A stretch of 64,000 bases of DNA. Origin: Telopea speciosissima (lineage: Eukaryota > Streptophyta > Magnoliopsida > Proteales > Proteaceae). The stretch's first letter is position 1. The number at the start of each line of letters is the position of its first letter. The stretch covers positions 63,626,484-63,690,483 of the forward strand of contig NC_057919.1 in NCBI RefSeq assembly GCF_018873765.1, read 5' to 3'. A program made the position numbers and the translations under genes. This document shows positions 12,701-23,657 of the stretch, one piece after another. The notes beneath the pieces are model-generated. The model was not told where the DNA came from. It did not search any database and saw only the letters and a program-made list of their open reading frames with translations.

Positions 12701-15206
12701 TGTGTGTTGAGAGACTTCTCAACACACCTAAATAACTTTATTACTAGTTAGAAGATAATTACATCCAACTCCCTAGTCCCTAGGGAGGTAAAAGATAACA
12801 AAGGATAAAAAACAGAAATTACATAAAGAGGAAACTAGACATTAAGCTAGTTCCTAAACTACCCTTATTACATAGCTTCTAACAAGTCTAACAGAAGTAC
12901 AAATATGTGACAAAATAATTAGAAACCAAGATGGATGAGATCATTTGTAGTGGTATGGAGTTGTCCTTTATTTTATATCCTTGACATTTTTGCGTATGAG
13001 GATGGGCCATATCCCATAACTGAAAACATTCAACACAGATCCTCTACGGCGCAGCTGCCCGCAGCGGCCTGTGCGGCGTAGACTGGGCCGCGCGCAATGA
13101 CCGCCTAACCCCCGCTTGGGCAAGGCGTTTGGGCAGGGGTAAGGTGGTCTTTGTGCGCGCGGCTCAGTCTGCGCCGCTACGGGCAGCACGCCGTAGAGGA
13201 TCTGGATCCAAAAACATTAGGAATTACCACTAACTGCATAATCAGTTCTCTGATTGCAACAAGGTTGCTCACACAAAATCTTATAAACACATGAGAACAA
13301 ATCATTTTTTATTAAATAGCCTACATAGTCAAAAGGGAGAGTTAAGACAAGTAGACAACATCAAAGACTAATGGAAGTTCTTCCTATGACTTTGAACATG
13401 AGTGTGGATGGGGGAGGGAGACAGGCCGCCAACATAGAACAACAATTGATATATAATTTTGAATAAAAAACAAAAAAAAAAATCCCACACCATGTACTGC
13501 ATCTTCTAATGATGATTCAGTTCAGTCAGGACCTTTTATTGATGACTGCGGCTGCAATTTAATTTCAACTATCCAGTGGAGAAGTATATTCAAATAGGCT
13601 AACCAGTAACATGCTTACTATTACAAACAAAATTGCATGAGATGTGAACTTGCTAAAAGATTTGTTTGCATGAACCAAATTGCTGCAAGCTATTGCCATA
13701 GTTTATTATCAAATTGTTGAAGATACATACAGTGGATGGTTTTGTTCTATCTGTCTAAATTCATTATAGTGTCCTATTGTAATTAGAAATAGCTTTCTAC
13801 TATAATTAGGATTAGTTCTACTTTAGTTTCCTAATTGTAATTCTATTTTCTAGATTTGGTTCCTAGTAGGATAAGGAATCCTTGCTATGTAATACTACTT
13901 CAATACAAATAAAGGAATTGGGGGGAACTGCTGAGCAGCGATTCTGTCTCTTAGCAGCTTCCCTTTCTCCCCCCATCTTCTCTCTTTTCTCCTTTGGTTC
14001 TCTGGTTTCCCATATTTAACTTTGTTACAAATGATTGACTATTGTTCCAAATATAGATCCATCAATTTATTAGATGAGATCTCTTCCACTAAGTCAAAAA
14101 AATTTAGTCCAAAAAAAAAAAGGCAATTCATACAACAACAAGAGGCAGAATATCCAAGATAACACGACAACAATTTGAACATAAGTAACACTTTGGGTAA
14201 CATCACAAGTCTGAAACACCATTACAGGCATTAGTAGTATCAAACCCAACAATTACACTAAGTATTCTGAAGAATCATATCATACTTCTTGCATCTATTA
14301 AAGAGAGAGAATCATGTTTCAGAAGCTACAGCACTTGCATGATTCGAGCATGTGTGTGCATCTGAGTCAACTCCACTTTCAGAAGAATAGGAAAATTTTG
14401 GCATACCTCCCAAGGGGCTTATGATGCAAAAGGAGCCCCAACCCGACCCCATCCATTCCTGTTTGACTCAAAATAGAACAATTAGCATTTAGTGAGGATT
14501 CACAGTCTCACAGACCCCAGAATTAAAGCAACAGAAAATAGAACGAATATCACTAAGCGAGTGTACATAAACTACCAACAACAATCAATGAAACAGAAAA
14601 GGGCCCACAATGAAAGTATCATATAGATAGAAAGAACCAACTCGAGGTTGAAATCGAGGTCCTCCAATGTAATTTTTTAAATTGATCTTATGAGCATTAT
14701 AAAACTTAGCAAGCATAGAAATACCTGTGAAGCTGATAATCTACAGTAATGCAGCAATTATTACCAGGCAAAAACAGAAGAAGGGGAGATTCTTTTATAG
14801 GAGGCCCACATGCAACAGGGCAAAACCAGCGAGGAGGGCCGCCGTCGGGCTTAATCATCTCCTTTGATATGTCCAAATAATCCTTCACAGTCTCTTCCCC
14901 AAACCCATCATCCCACAACACTTCCAGCTCCTCGGAAACCGTATCCTTCACCAACCTCTTCCTTTCAAGGTTAGAACCCACTCGACCATTGCCTCCATCG
15001 CTAGCTCCAGACCCAATCCTCCCATCCTCCTTTGACAAAGGAGCAGGACCATCGGTTCCGACCGTATCCGAAGGCAAAACCGAACGATTCCCAGTCGCCG
15101 ACACATGAACACGGAGCCGAGCAGAGCACTTGAACTCGGAACTCACAGGAAGAGAAGGCAAAATCCAATTACGGATAGAAGAACTGAAAGCTAGAGCGGA
15201 CGGCAT
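9751..15206 (-). CDS. Phytyl ester synthase / acyltransferase-like protein, plastid type (exons 1-5, 3' part missing)
   Basis: Five minus-strand exons splice in phase with GT-AG borders: 15206-14765, 14458-14407, 10419-10364, 10120-9962 and 9855-9751 (814 bp, about 271 residues). The product starts with a Ser-rich plastid-transit-like N-terminus, then EELEVLWDDGFGEETVKDYL, GGPPRWFCPVACG, LLLFLPGMDGVGLGLLLHHK, VFEVRCMHIPVYDRTPFEGL and the hydrolase elbow GDSLGG (Ser about residue 211), then NPATSFGKSQLQPLLPVLKA and YLLSFIMG. This matches the PES/ELT family (Arabidopsis At1g54570, At3g26840 type), which esterifies phytol and diacylglycerol in chloroplasts, notably during senescence. The family is about 700 residues long; the rest of the hydrolase and the acyltransferase domain are not seen in the window. 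Intron 2 (about 4 kb) holds a solo LTR and a foldback element. The missing exons may lie left of base 1 beyond the Copia element, or the gene may be truncated. Confidence 0.9.
12601..12884 (-). repeat. Probable solo Copia LTR in intron 2 of the phytyl ester synthase
   Basis: On the minus strand it starts TGTTAGAAGCTATGTAATAA and ends GTTCCCTAACA, so it has TG...CA ends with a TGTTAG/CTAACA inverted repeat. The start (TATGTAATAAGGGTAGTTTAG) resembles the 3' LTR at 7603 (TATTATAAGGGTAGTTTTGG). No internal retrotransposon sequence adjoins it. No 5-bp target duplication was recognised, so the call stays provisional. Confidence 0.5.
13031..13209. mobile_element. Foldback MITE, copy A (MULE-like)
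   Basis: Nearly the whole 179 bp is an inverted repeat. The left arm has AGATCCTCTACGGCG and CCGCGCGCAATGACCGCC; the right arm read in reverse has CAGATCCTCTACGGCG and CCGCGCGCACAAAGACCACC. The centre contains GGGCAGGGGTAAGGTGGTC. It is flanked by an imperfect 9-bp repeat, GAAAACATT (13022-13030) and AAAAACATT (13210-13218), the length typical of MULE insertions. It is strongly GC-rich against AT-rich intron DNA. It lies in intron 2 of the phytyl ester synthase. Confidence 0.75.
13716..14029 (+). repeat. Possible second solo LTR
   Basis: It starts TGTTGAAGATACATAC and ends near CTTTGTTACA. The inside looks LTR-like: an AATACAAATAAAG polyadenylation-type word near 13900 is followed by a pyrimidine-rich block. 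CAAAT occurs directly before the start (13711-13715) and again at 14028-14032, overlapping the proposed end, so the exact border is uncertain. No internal retroelement sequence adjoins it. Confidence 0.35.
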
Positions 15207-17870
15207 GGTTTCGAAACTAGGGTTCGTTCGTTGGAATTTGGAAGCTGAAAGAATAGGATATTAATACATAGATATTTAAAGGAAGTAACGGATGCAATCA
15301 ATCACATTTCTCTTGCCTGACATTCTCTATAACAGACAAATAGCAAACCAAAAAGTTTTGAACTTCCAGAAAAGTTGTTTATCTCTCTCCATCTTGAGTT
15401 TGGTATTTCTCATCTGATTCAGACGTGAAAACCAAGAGAATGGATATATTTGGAAGGTTGTGCAGCCATTTGTCAGGAATCGAATAGTTTGGACTGTATA
15501 TTCGGTACAGTTCATGAATCGTGGTGGGAAAGAAGAACTTTGATTCCAGGGAAAGCAAAGCAAGAACCATATCTCTCTGTCACACACACTCAGTGTGCTT
15601 GCGTGGTGCGTTTCTGAGCAGAAAAAGGGAAATGAGTGGTGAGGATGAATTTTGGCGGGAGAGTCGTTAGGTTCATATCTCTCTCTCTCTCTCTCGGCCA
15701 GACCTTTCTCCGTATGATTTTTTTTGTCGTTTCAACTCAGAAGAGTAGATAGACGCCCTTCCTTACATGTGAATTTACCGTAATACCCTGGCTCCGCTTC
15801 ATGCTTGGTTCTCAAGGCCTTTTTTGCTGGTCCTCTATCCTAACGGTGTCAAACTGGTCCTAATCGATATGGTTGGGCCTAATTAATCCCTACCCATTTA
15901 AAATCCTACACTGTTTTTATATCATTTAATTAATCGGACCTCATAGGATAAGTATAGACATGTTTATATTCTATTGGTCAATTATCCAATTCGTAATCGA
16001 GGTCAAGTTAATTGGGTAATAATCGATCTTTAAACATGCTAATTAGATTAATCGAGCTATAAACAAGTTATAAGTAAGTCATAAATGAGTTGATCAAACT
16101 ATAAATAATCTAATTGGGTTATAAACGGTCGGTCTCAAATCAATTACCAATGTTAGTCAATTGCTCCCAAATTGTGTATCTATTGGGCTACAACCAAACA
16201 TGGTTAACGTCTAAATAATAATCGATCTAAGCCTAGCATTGGACCATTCACTAATCGGTTGGTCTAGTTTCAAGCTTTAACATTTCTATCCCCACTATTG
16301 GATGAAGCGTATGATGTACACCAACTATATACACAATCCGTGTAAAAATACCAGGTCTATTAGTTTGGTCAACGAATTTATAATGGGCCAAGTTTTTCTT
16401 GACCACTAGCAGTGACAAAGAATCTCCACATCCACTCCTATTAGTAATATCACCTATAATAATAACCAAAAGTCTAATCATACGATCACATCATCAATGT
16501 ATATAAGATTCCTCCACTCCATACGTGAAGGAAGTTTTTCTAATCCTTTTTGAGTTTTTGGCTTTCATTGTAACGGCCAGTCCAAAAACATGAAGAAGGC
16601 TAGATTTGTAAAATATGGCAAAATAGAGTGGCATTACTTAGCCTCCTTCTTTCCCTACCTTTTATGGCAAACATCCAAGGAATGACAGTTGCATTGTTGG
16701 GTATTCAGTCCAAAGCGGCTAGCCGGCTATGGTCCACCACCACTAGCGATGGCCTGGTCAGCAATTGCACAAGTCAATTCAATACAAGCATCACATCATT
16801 GCCACTCTAAAATCATTATTTTGTGTCTTTTTTATCAAGATAAGTTTCATTATTGAATAATTATCACTTCCAATTCCTCTAATAGGGGGAGTGGACCCTA
16901 TTTTGGACAGTGTTTTTGGGCAGAGGATAGGATGATCATTTCCGTCCATGTGTAGAATTGAGGGAATTGAAAAAAAACAACAAAATGTAGTGGATAACGA
17001 TTCTACATACTTTTCCTCACCTTTGAAAAAACCTCCATACTTTCCCAAAAGAAACTTCTTAAAAAAGGATGGAGTTTCCCTTAATTAGTTAATTCATTGT
17101 GAAGAAGGAATTCTTTGGGACCATTTTCTATCATTTATTTGAATAAATGTCTTGGAATAGTGGAAGGCATTTTGGACCTCTAACATTTAAGGGATGTTAG
17201 AGGGGGATACTACCAGCTATAGATTCATGGGTATGTTTTGTGTTCGATAAATGTGTCCATCAAACCTACCCAAGCATGTCAAATAAAGTTTATTATTGTC
17301 ATTTTATCTTACCAAAAAAAAATTGTTATCATTTTATATGTGATGTGTTGTTCTAAGTTTATACCTTAAAGTGTCCACAACTATAGACAGTATTGGGTGT
17401 ACTGTTCATAGGGATGCCATATTATATATTTCGGGTTGCGACTCTAAGATATGTGTGTGAACATTCATTTTGTTTGGGTATTAGACATGATCATTGTGAG
17501 GGTTTTGTATGAATCACCATCAGTTGTTTATACAGCAAGGCTCTCTGGTAATTATTTTTGTCTTCATTCCTAATATGTCCCTACCATTACAACTATACTT
17601 TGTGCATCTTGGTGTACTAATAGTTGATGCATGCATTGACTATTTATCGGTAAGCTAGATTCATATTGTGTATCTATGACTGATGGAGATGTTCAACATT
17701 GCATCTACCTCCCAATTAAGGAGAATATCATGAGAGAATCTACTAAAAATTAGTGAACGAAATTCTAAATTCAATGGCAATTTTATAAATTGTAACAAGT
17801 TTTATTATTATTATTTGTCATGATAAAGTGTGAAGTAACTCATCTCTCTATTTTTTTATTTTTTTTTTTG
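15207..17870. other. Upstream region of the phytyl ester synthase and intergenic DNA
   Basis: The first few hundred bases right of 15206 should hold the minus-strand promoter and 5' leader. A TC-repeat occurs at about 15679-15697, and no clear TATA box was assigned. From about 15840 the DNA is rich in AATCGA/GGTCGGTC words, resembling a decayed hAT-type MITE (GGTGTCAAACTGG near 15845). No gene was recognised from 15.7 to 17.9 kb. Confidence 0.5.
16860..16985. mobile_element. Degenerate foldback MITE, copy E
   Basis: TCCTCTAATAGGGGGAGTGG followed by GGACAGTGTTTTTGGGCAGAGG and a TGATCATTTCC word follows the same order as copy D at 20700-20842 (TCCTCTAATAGAGGGGGTGG, GGGCAGTGTGTTTGGGCAGG, TGGTCATTTC). 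The right arm is only partly recognisable and no target duplication was found. Confidence 0.45.
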
Positions 17871-17871
17871 G

Positions 17872-18016
17872 CAAGAGATCTCTACTTGGTCACATGGTCT
17901 CTACACAAACGTCTGGGCCAATGGGGGAACACGCCTAGGTATCTACCCAGGGGGCGGAGGCATCATCTCACGGTCCCAATGAGAGGGCATAGGAAACACC
18001 ACCAAATAGAGATCTT
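17872..18016. mobile_element. Short MITE with AGATCTCTAYTTGG inverted ends
   Basis: The left end CAAGAGATCTCTACTTGGT is mirrored by the right end, read in reverse as AAAAGATCTCTATTTGGT. About 145 bp with no coding capacity. T-runs flank both sides, so a target duplication cannot be resolved. It abuts the Pack-MULE-like element. Confidence 0.5.
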
Positions 18017-18036
18017 TTTCCCTTTTTTTTTTTTTT

Positions 18037-19595
18037 AAGTAAATTACATGCACCCCCCCCCCCCCCACTATTTTGAAACAATATCAAACCACCCGAAATA
18101 GTTTCACTTTTTACGTGCACCCACCTGGAATTTAAACGACTTACAAATAAGCTCCTACCGTCAAGTGTAAAACGTTAGTTGTAGTTAAACTTTTTTAAAA
18201 TCCTATTTTACCCTTCAGTAATTTACAGACTCGTCAGCATGGTGGCTGCAAGAGCCTTGCAGTTGGGTGTCCCTCCCTCACTCTGCAAAACTCCAACCAC
18301 ACGCTGAATGGCACCCTCAGCGACCAAACCCACCTTGTTATTGTCATCTAGACTGAGATTGAGAAGGAGCGAGAGAGCGGCTTCTTGGATTCTAGGGAAA
18401 CCCTCAAAATTCAAGAAGATCGAAATAATCTGAAAAATTAGAGCCGATCGGACGACAAAAGTAAGAAAGGGGAACCAAAAAAAACGACAGTGATAGTTCG
18501 ATCGACCGTTAAAGGATGGATAGATCGGTGGCGAACAGAGTGAGATCCAAAAATTTCGAAACCCTATCCCTAGAATCAGAATTACAGAAGGTTAAGAGCT
18601 GAAATTGGAATCAATCGGGAGAGGATGATAGAACTTGAGCGAAAACGTGATCTATTTGATGATTGAAAGAAAGAATCAGTAAGGAATCTAGCTCGAGATT
18701 AGATAGATTTGGAAGAAATTGAAAGAAATCTGAAAGGGGGAAAAAAAAAAAAAGACGAATAGGGTAAAGCCAAGGCTCCACACTGTAGAAGACTGTGCAG
18801 AGTCTGGGTTCGTCCGGAGAACCTAGATTCTTCTTGAGTTCCTTTTGCAGTCTGAGTGCGTATTTCTCATTCCTTGCCGGAATCCAACCACCACTGTATG
18901 GAAGGTTGATCGAAGGTGTGGCCTAATGATAGAATCACCGGGTCCAACATATCTCCAAGGAAATTGGGCATTTGAAATTGTCTGGGAACTGAGTTGCCAT
19001 CACTCTCTGTGTGTCTCTCTGACCTCTATCTACTTACCGAATAAAGCAAGAGAACAAACAGGTGGAGTTAAGCAGGGGAAGAGAACAGAGGAGAGAGAGA
19101 AAGAGAACAAACAACTTTCCCCTTTCTTTCTTTTGTTTTTGTTCTTCTCCAACGTCATAATCTAATGATAATAAGAGTTTAAGAACTGGGTATAGATGAT
19201 AAAAGAGATCAAACAGGGAGGGAGAGAGAGAGTGAAATGCTTAACGGAACCATGGAGTGCATTAGTGCATAAAAGTTGATAAACCATGAAAGGGGCGAGT
19301 ACACGGCGGTGGAGAGACTAACCTTCGCCGGAGGGTGGCTGGGCCAGGAGATGTCCGCCGACGATGGTTTGGTCTTCTGCAACCTTCGCCGGAGGTGGTG
19401 TGCAGCAAAACCTTAAATCAATTTAGGGATTTTTGGTTTGGAGGAGAAGATGTAAAAAGGGTAAAATGGTCTTTTTACTTACAAAACTAACAGTTTACTA
19501 ACACCGTGAGCCATTAGGGGTTTTTTGAAATAGTAAAACTAAGGGAGGTGGTTTGATATTGTTTCAAAGTACTGGGGGGGTGCATGTAATTTACT
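18037..19595. mobile_element. Probable Pack-MULE carrying a host gene fragment
   Basis: Long terminal inverted repeats: the left end AGTAAATTACATGCACCCCC and TTTGAAACAATATCAAACCA recur in reverse at the right end. Similarity extends into further words (ATTTTACCC) for perhaps 150 bp. Poly-T flanks both ends, compatible with a 9-11 bp target duplication inside a T-run but not provable. The interior has no transposase. It has gene-like sequence: a minus-strand ARM-repeat fragment at 18223-18414, and a leader-like, moderately GC-rich stretch to about 19440 with a repeated CTTCGCCGGAG word at about 19325 and 19385. This combination is the hallmark of Pack-MULEs. Confidence 0.65.
18223..18414 (-). 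pseudogene. Captured ARM-repeat fragment of a U-box E3 ligase-like protein
   Basis: An ORF of about 63 residues contains IQEAALSLLLNLSLDDNNKV and GAIQRVVGVLQS followed by NCKALAATMLTSL. This is the ARM-repeat region of plant U-box proteins of the PUB8 type, where it binds substrates for ubiquitination. Only part of one to two repeats is present, with no U-box. The fragment ends where the element's terminal repeat begins. It is probably not functional. Identity as PUB8-like is from recognition of the repeat text, not from a search. Confidence 0.6.
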
Positions 19596-20699
19596 CTTTT
19601 TTTTTTTGAATCTATACTTCTAAATTGTTTTAATGAGTTTGAAGTATTTACCCAAAAAAAAAAAAAAAAAGAGTTTGAAGTGGAAGGGTAAAATTTGTAA
19701 ACTCATCTCTAATGAAATCTTATAGGAAGATAGGGATTTTCATACTCTCAAGTGCAATGCACTGCCCAATACACCACACTTAAGAATCCAACCATCCACT
19801 CAACACTTGATAGCATAAAAAGACGCCACTGCCCATGTTTTTATGGTTGGATTTTTAAGTGTGGTGTACTGGGCAGTGCACCGCACTTGAGAGGATAAAT
19901 TTCTAGAAAGATAGCATCTCCCTTGGCTCTTGCCCCCCTCCCTCTCAGGCTTTCCTTCCCTCCTACCCCTCCCTTGCTCACCCTTTGCATCTTCCTCTCT
20001 CCTTTCATTCTGATGGAATCTTGCAAGTCCGACGACCTGCAAAGTTGGAATTAGGTAGTTTCAGGATTTTATTCTGTTGTCGATTTTTTTACTCTCTCTG
20101 TCTCTCTTTCTCTCTTATATATATATATATAATACTATATGATTGATTTTGATAATGAAATTTAATGTGTGAATAATCCAAACCATTCTCTAGATATTCA
20201 ATAGTTAGAACTGGTGCATCCCCCTCCATGCAGTACAATTAGAAGGCTATTTTGGGGATCTATAGCATGCCCCTCGTTATAAACTTTCGATGGATGATGG
20301 GTGCAGAGTTTAAAATTAAACCATGAATTGGTCTGCAGAGTGATCCCGATCGATTCCACTCTAATCGGTCAAAATCGATGGAAATTGGCCAAACCCTAAT
20401 TCACATACAAGATCGGATCTGGATCAGCAGCCTGAATCCGATCCGATTTTTCAAACAATGTATAGGTGCCTATGATTTGTTTATAAACATACAACGACAT
20501 TCAGGTTCAGGCCAAGTTAAATTGTACCAACTACCAAGAGGTGCACAAGACCAAAATTGGATATTCTTATTTGGGCCTCAAAAACACAATTCAGCCCATC
20601 CCAGACTTTGCAAAAAGTCCATGTTGGTTCTTTTCTTCTTTCATTGTGTCTCGAATCAAGCTAGCTTGAGAAGAGGTCCCGGACCGCCAGCTTAAAGTA

Positions 20700-20842
20700 T
20701 TTTTATCTGCTCCATTTCCCCAAGTTCCTCTAATAGAGGGGGTGGATCCCACTCGGGCAGTGTGTTTGGGCAGGGGTAGGGTGGTCATTTCTGCCTCTCT
20801 CTATTAGAGGAACTTGGGGAAATGGAGCAGATAAAGGTCCCC
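20700..20842. mobile_element. Foldback MITE, copy D (MULE-like)
   Basis: The arms form a near-perfect inverted repeat of about 38 bp: left TTATCTGCTCCATTTCCCC then AAGTTCCTCTAATAGAG, right arm identical in reverse. The unpaired centre holds GGGTGGATCCCACTCGGGC and GGGCAGGGGTAGGGTGGTCA. It is flanked by GCTTAAAGTA (20690-20699) and GCTTAAAGGA (20843-20852), a 9-of-10 match and MULE-like in length. Confidence 0.8.
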
Positions 20843-21825
20843 GCTTAAAGGAGAGGCGAATAGGGTTAGTTTTTGTTGTTTTTACATGTTTTAGATAGAT
20901 TGTTTTCTCTCATCTTTTATGGGTTTTATTGGGTTTATTTATTTGTTTATCTTTTTTGGTTTTGCTTTCCCAAGGTTTTGGAACTTTAGTTGATTATTCA
21001 TCTTCAAACGACTTGAATCGATTAACTAATCATCTTCTATGTATCTTGGTATTCCAATGGGTTAATTTATGTTTCGTTTGAATGGGTTAATATTATAATT
21101 CCTATTTTGGGAAGGGGTTTCATCTGGCGTTGGAAACTGTTTATGATCATTATATTCGATGGAAATTCTAGTAACAACTATGAACTAACTGGGATTGAAA
21201 CACCATAGAAGCTGTCAGGGAAGTTTCAGCAATTTTAGTTAAAGATGATAAAAGAAAGGGAAGATGGATGAAACCACCGAGTAACAAGGGAAGAGGGGGT
21301 TGTGAAGTTAGAGATGATGCCCTATGGACAAAATGGTAAGTTCACACTGAAGGGGTATATTAGTCATTTGAGGGTAAACTTAATCAACATTGTAACACTT
21401 AACTAATGGAGTGGGAATTCAGGGGATGCAGTTGTATAATTTAAAAACACAGGGGATCGCTTTGTATTTAGTATAAACCTTAGGGGGTGGCAGTGTAATT
21501 TTTCCTCAAAGAAATTATTGTGGAAGTATTTCTTCTTTAAAAGATTTTTTTTTTTTTTTCATATAGACAAAAATCAGGGTCAGGGTCGATCAAGGTCAAG
21601 ACAGGGTCAATCAGGGCCAACCCTACCCAGCCTGATCCAATCAGGGTCAATCAGGGCCAGATCGGGATTGGGAAAACCTTGGCAAGGTCGGATTGGATTG
21701 AGGTTTTTTTAGGCCCTGCCAGGGTTAGGTTGGGCTTGGGTTTAGGTTAAGGCCCCTAGGGTTGGGTTAGGGTTTAGGCCCAACCCGACCCATTGATACC
21801 CTAGTTCGATCTTCGTCCTGCAGCT

Positions 21826-21867
21826 ACGGTTTTTGCTCTCCACTCTTGGTTCAGGTACAATCTTCCC

Positions 21868-21898
<31 letters not shown>

Positions 21899-22104
21899 TG
21901 TACCATCATTCTATTGAAGCTTTTGTTTCCAAAATATAAAGTTATTAATTTCGTTTTTGCAGGGAAAATAGAAGAAAAGTTGGATCAGTACCTTCCTGCA
22001 ACTAAGGTTTAGGGGTTGGGGAAAATCGGATCTTTTGCTCTCCACTCTTGCTTCAGGTACAAGCGACCCACACCAAATCCCTTGTTCCATCATTCTGTTG
22101 AATC
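21826..22104. repeat. Direct duplication with (CCCTCA)n
   Basis: The segment GCTCTCCACTCTTGGTTCAG then GTACAA...CCACACC...TTGTACCATCATTCTATTGAA (from about 21834) recurs from about 22037 as GCTCTCCACTCTTGCTTCAG with TTGTTCCATCATTCTGTTGAA. The first copy contains about five CCCTCA units (21871-21898) absent from the second. It looks like a local tandem duplication of noncoding DNA. Confidence 0.7.
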
Positions 22105-23092
22105 TATCCTATTTTATTCCTTCTTTTCTGTTGCTGTTTTCTATCGACCTGCAAAGGAGTTAATCAAACATGCCATTTTTTGTTTCAAACAATTAATTTT
22201 GTAATTTTTTTCCGGTAATTTTATTGAAAATCATTACCTTAAATAACTCATCACTCTTTGATTTTAAGGGTCTTCTTTAAGAGCCATTCTTTGTCTATAT
22301 GTTTATGCGTGGAACCCCAACATGGCTAAGGTTAAATTAGTATATCAAAATCCTAAAGTATAAAAAAAAGGGGTTCCATCTTCGTTATGCATCTCCAGAA
22401 AAACTCTTTTGACTTCTAGCAACATTCCTACACCAAATAAAGCTCCTTTCCTTTTTGTTGATCAGTTAGATGGGCAGAATAAATCCATGAAACTGTGGTC
22501 ATTCTTGATGGTGATGACCCAGCCCATGTTACCTAATATTAGGAACCCTAAAATTAACCATTTTGAATGCCTGAGTCTGAATACTAAATCGTTGCATCAA
22601 TCTGCAATCACTAAAACCATAGGGGTTTATAACGTGGACCCAAATTTCCACAGTTTTGATAACTTGAACCCCCATGGTGAAAAAAATATGTACCAAGCTA
22701 ACACTTGCCTGACATAGATAGCTGGATTTTTTCTTCATTTATTGAAGCAGTTTGTTCCAAACATTTCTTATTTCTAAACTTTTTAGGAATTTTTCTTCAG
22801 TTTGAGTTCAGTTTTGTTTCCTTTGTTAAAAGCCTGTTATGTATTTGGTAGGGATGTCTAGGTTTTGGGGTCCTATTTTCTTAAGAAAGAAGACTATATC
22901 ACATTATTGGGACTAGGGACACTAGTGTTTGGGCTAGTCCAAGATATAGATACATATACCCAAATGATGTGGTCCCAAACTCACTAATGGCAACAAATCA
23001 ACTTAAAAAAATGACAATCAACCACAGATTCTGACATTTTTCTCTCCCTCTCCTAAAACTCAACTTCAACACAAAGAACACTGTTTGCAAAG

Positions 23093-23657
23093 CATAGTTG
23101 TCACGGCGATCCAAGTCGGTGGAGGGGTGTCTGATCGATATATCGACACGTCGCCCGCCATGGCGTTGCCATGGCAATCATGTCAACCATGGCAGAATTG
23201 TAATTAAATCCAAAGTTGAATGGCAAACTAGTAGATAAATCAAGATTTATAAGAGCAATGGCAAAATTGTAGTTAATCTGAAGTTGTAAAGGAGTGGCAG
23301 AACTGTAATTTAATGGAGTTAAAGAGAAAACTGAATGGGCTAAACAGAATAGCAATAGAGAATATAGGGGGTTTAATTTAAATAATATAAGTTGTCCTTG
23401 CTTGCAATTTTAAAGACTTAATATGTCTTCTTCAACCTTGCAATAACACGATAGAAAGAAAAAACTCAGAAACCAAGGCTAAAATAGGAGATTTAGGGAA
23501 ACAGGGAGTGGGTCTAAGGTTGGGGAAGAAACAAAAAATTAAAGAAGAAGAAATCGAAAAGGGAAAGAGACACAGGATTCCATGGCGTAGGTCGATATGC
23601 ACATTTCTCCTGCGCCAGGACGCCATGGCGGCGCGATGGCGACGCCATGACAACTAT
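23093..23657. mobile_element. hAT-type MITE with CATAGTTGTCA ends
   Basis: The left end CATAGTTGTCACGGCG and the right end, read in reverse as TATAGTTGTCATGGCG, form the terminal inverted repeat. Subterminal words rich in GGCG/CCATGGCG occur on both sides. No transposase is present; ORFs inside are not conserved proteins. The 8-bp target duplication is not clear. Confidence 0.65.

Noticed and set aside
12968-13189. Arg/Pro-rich minus-strand ORF
   Set aside because: It is an accidental reading through GC-rich foldback copy A.
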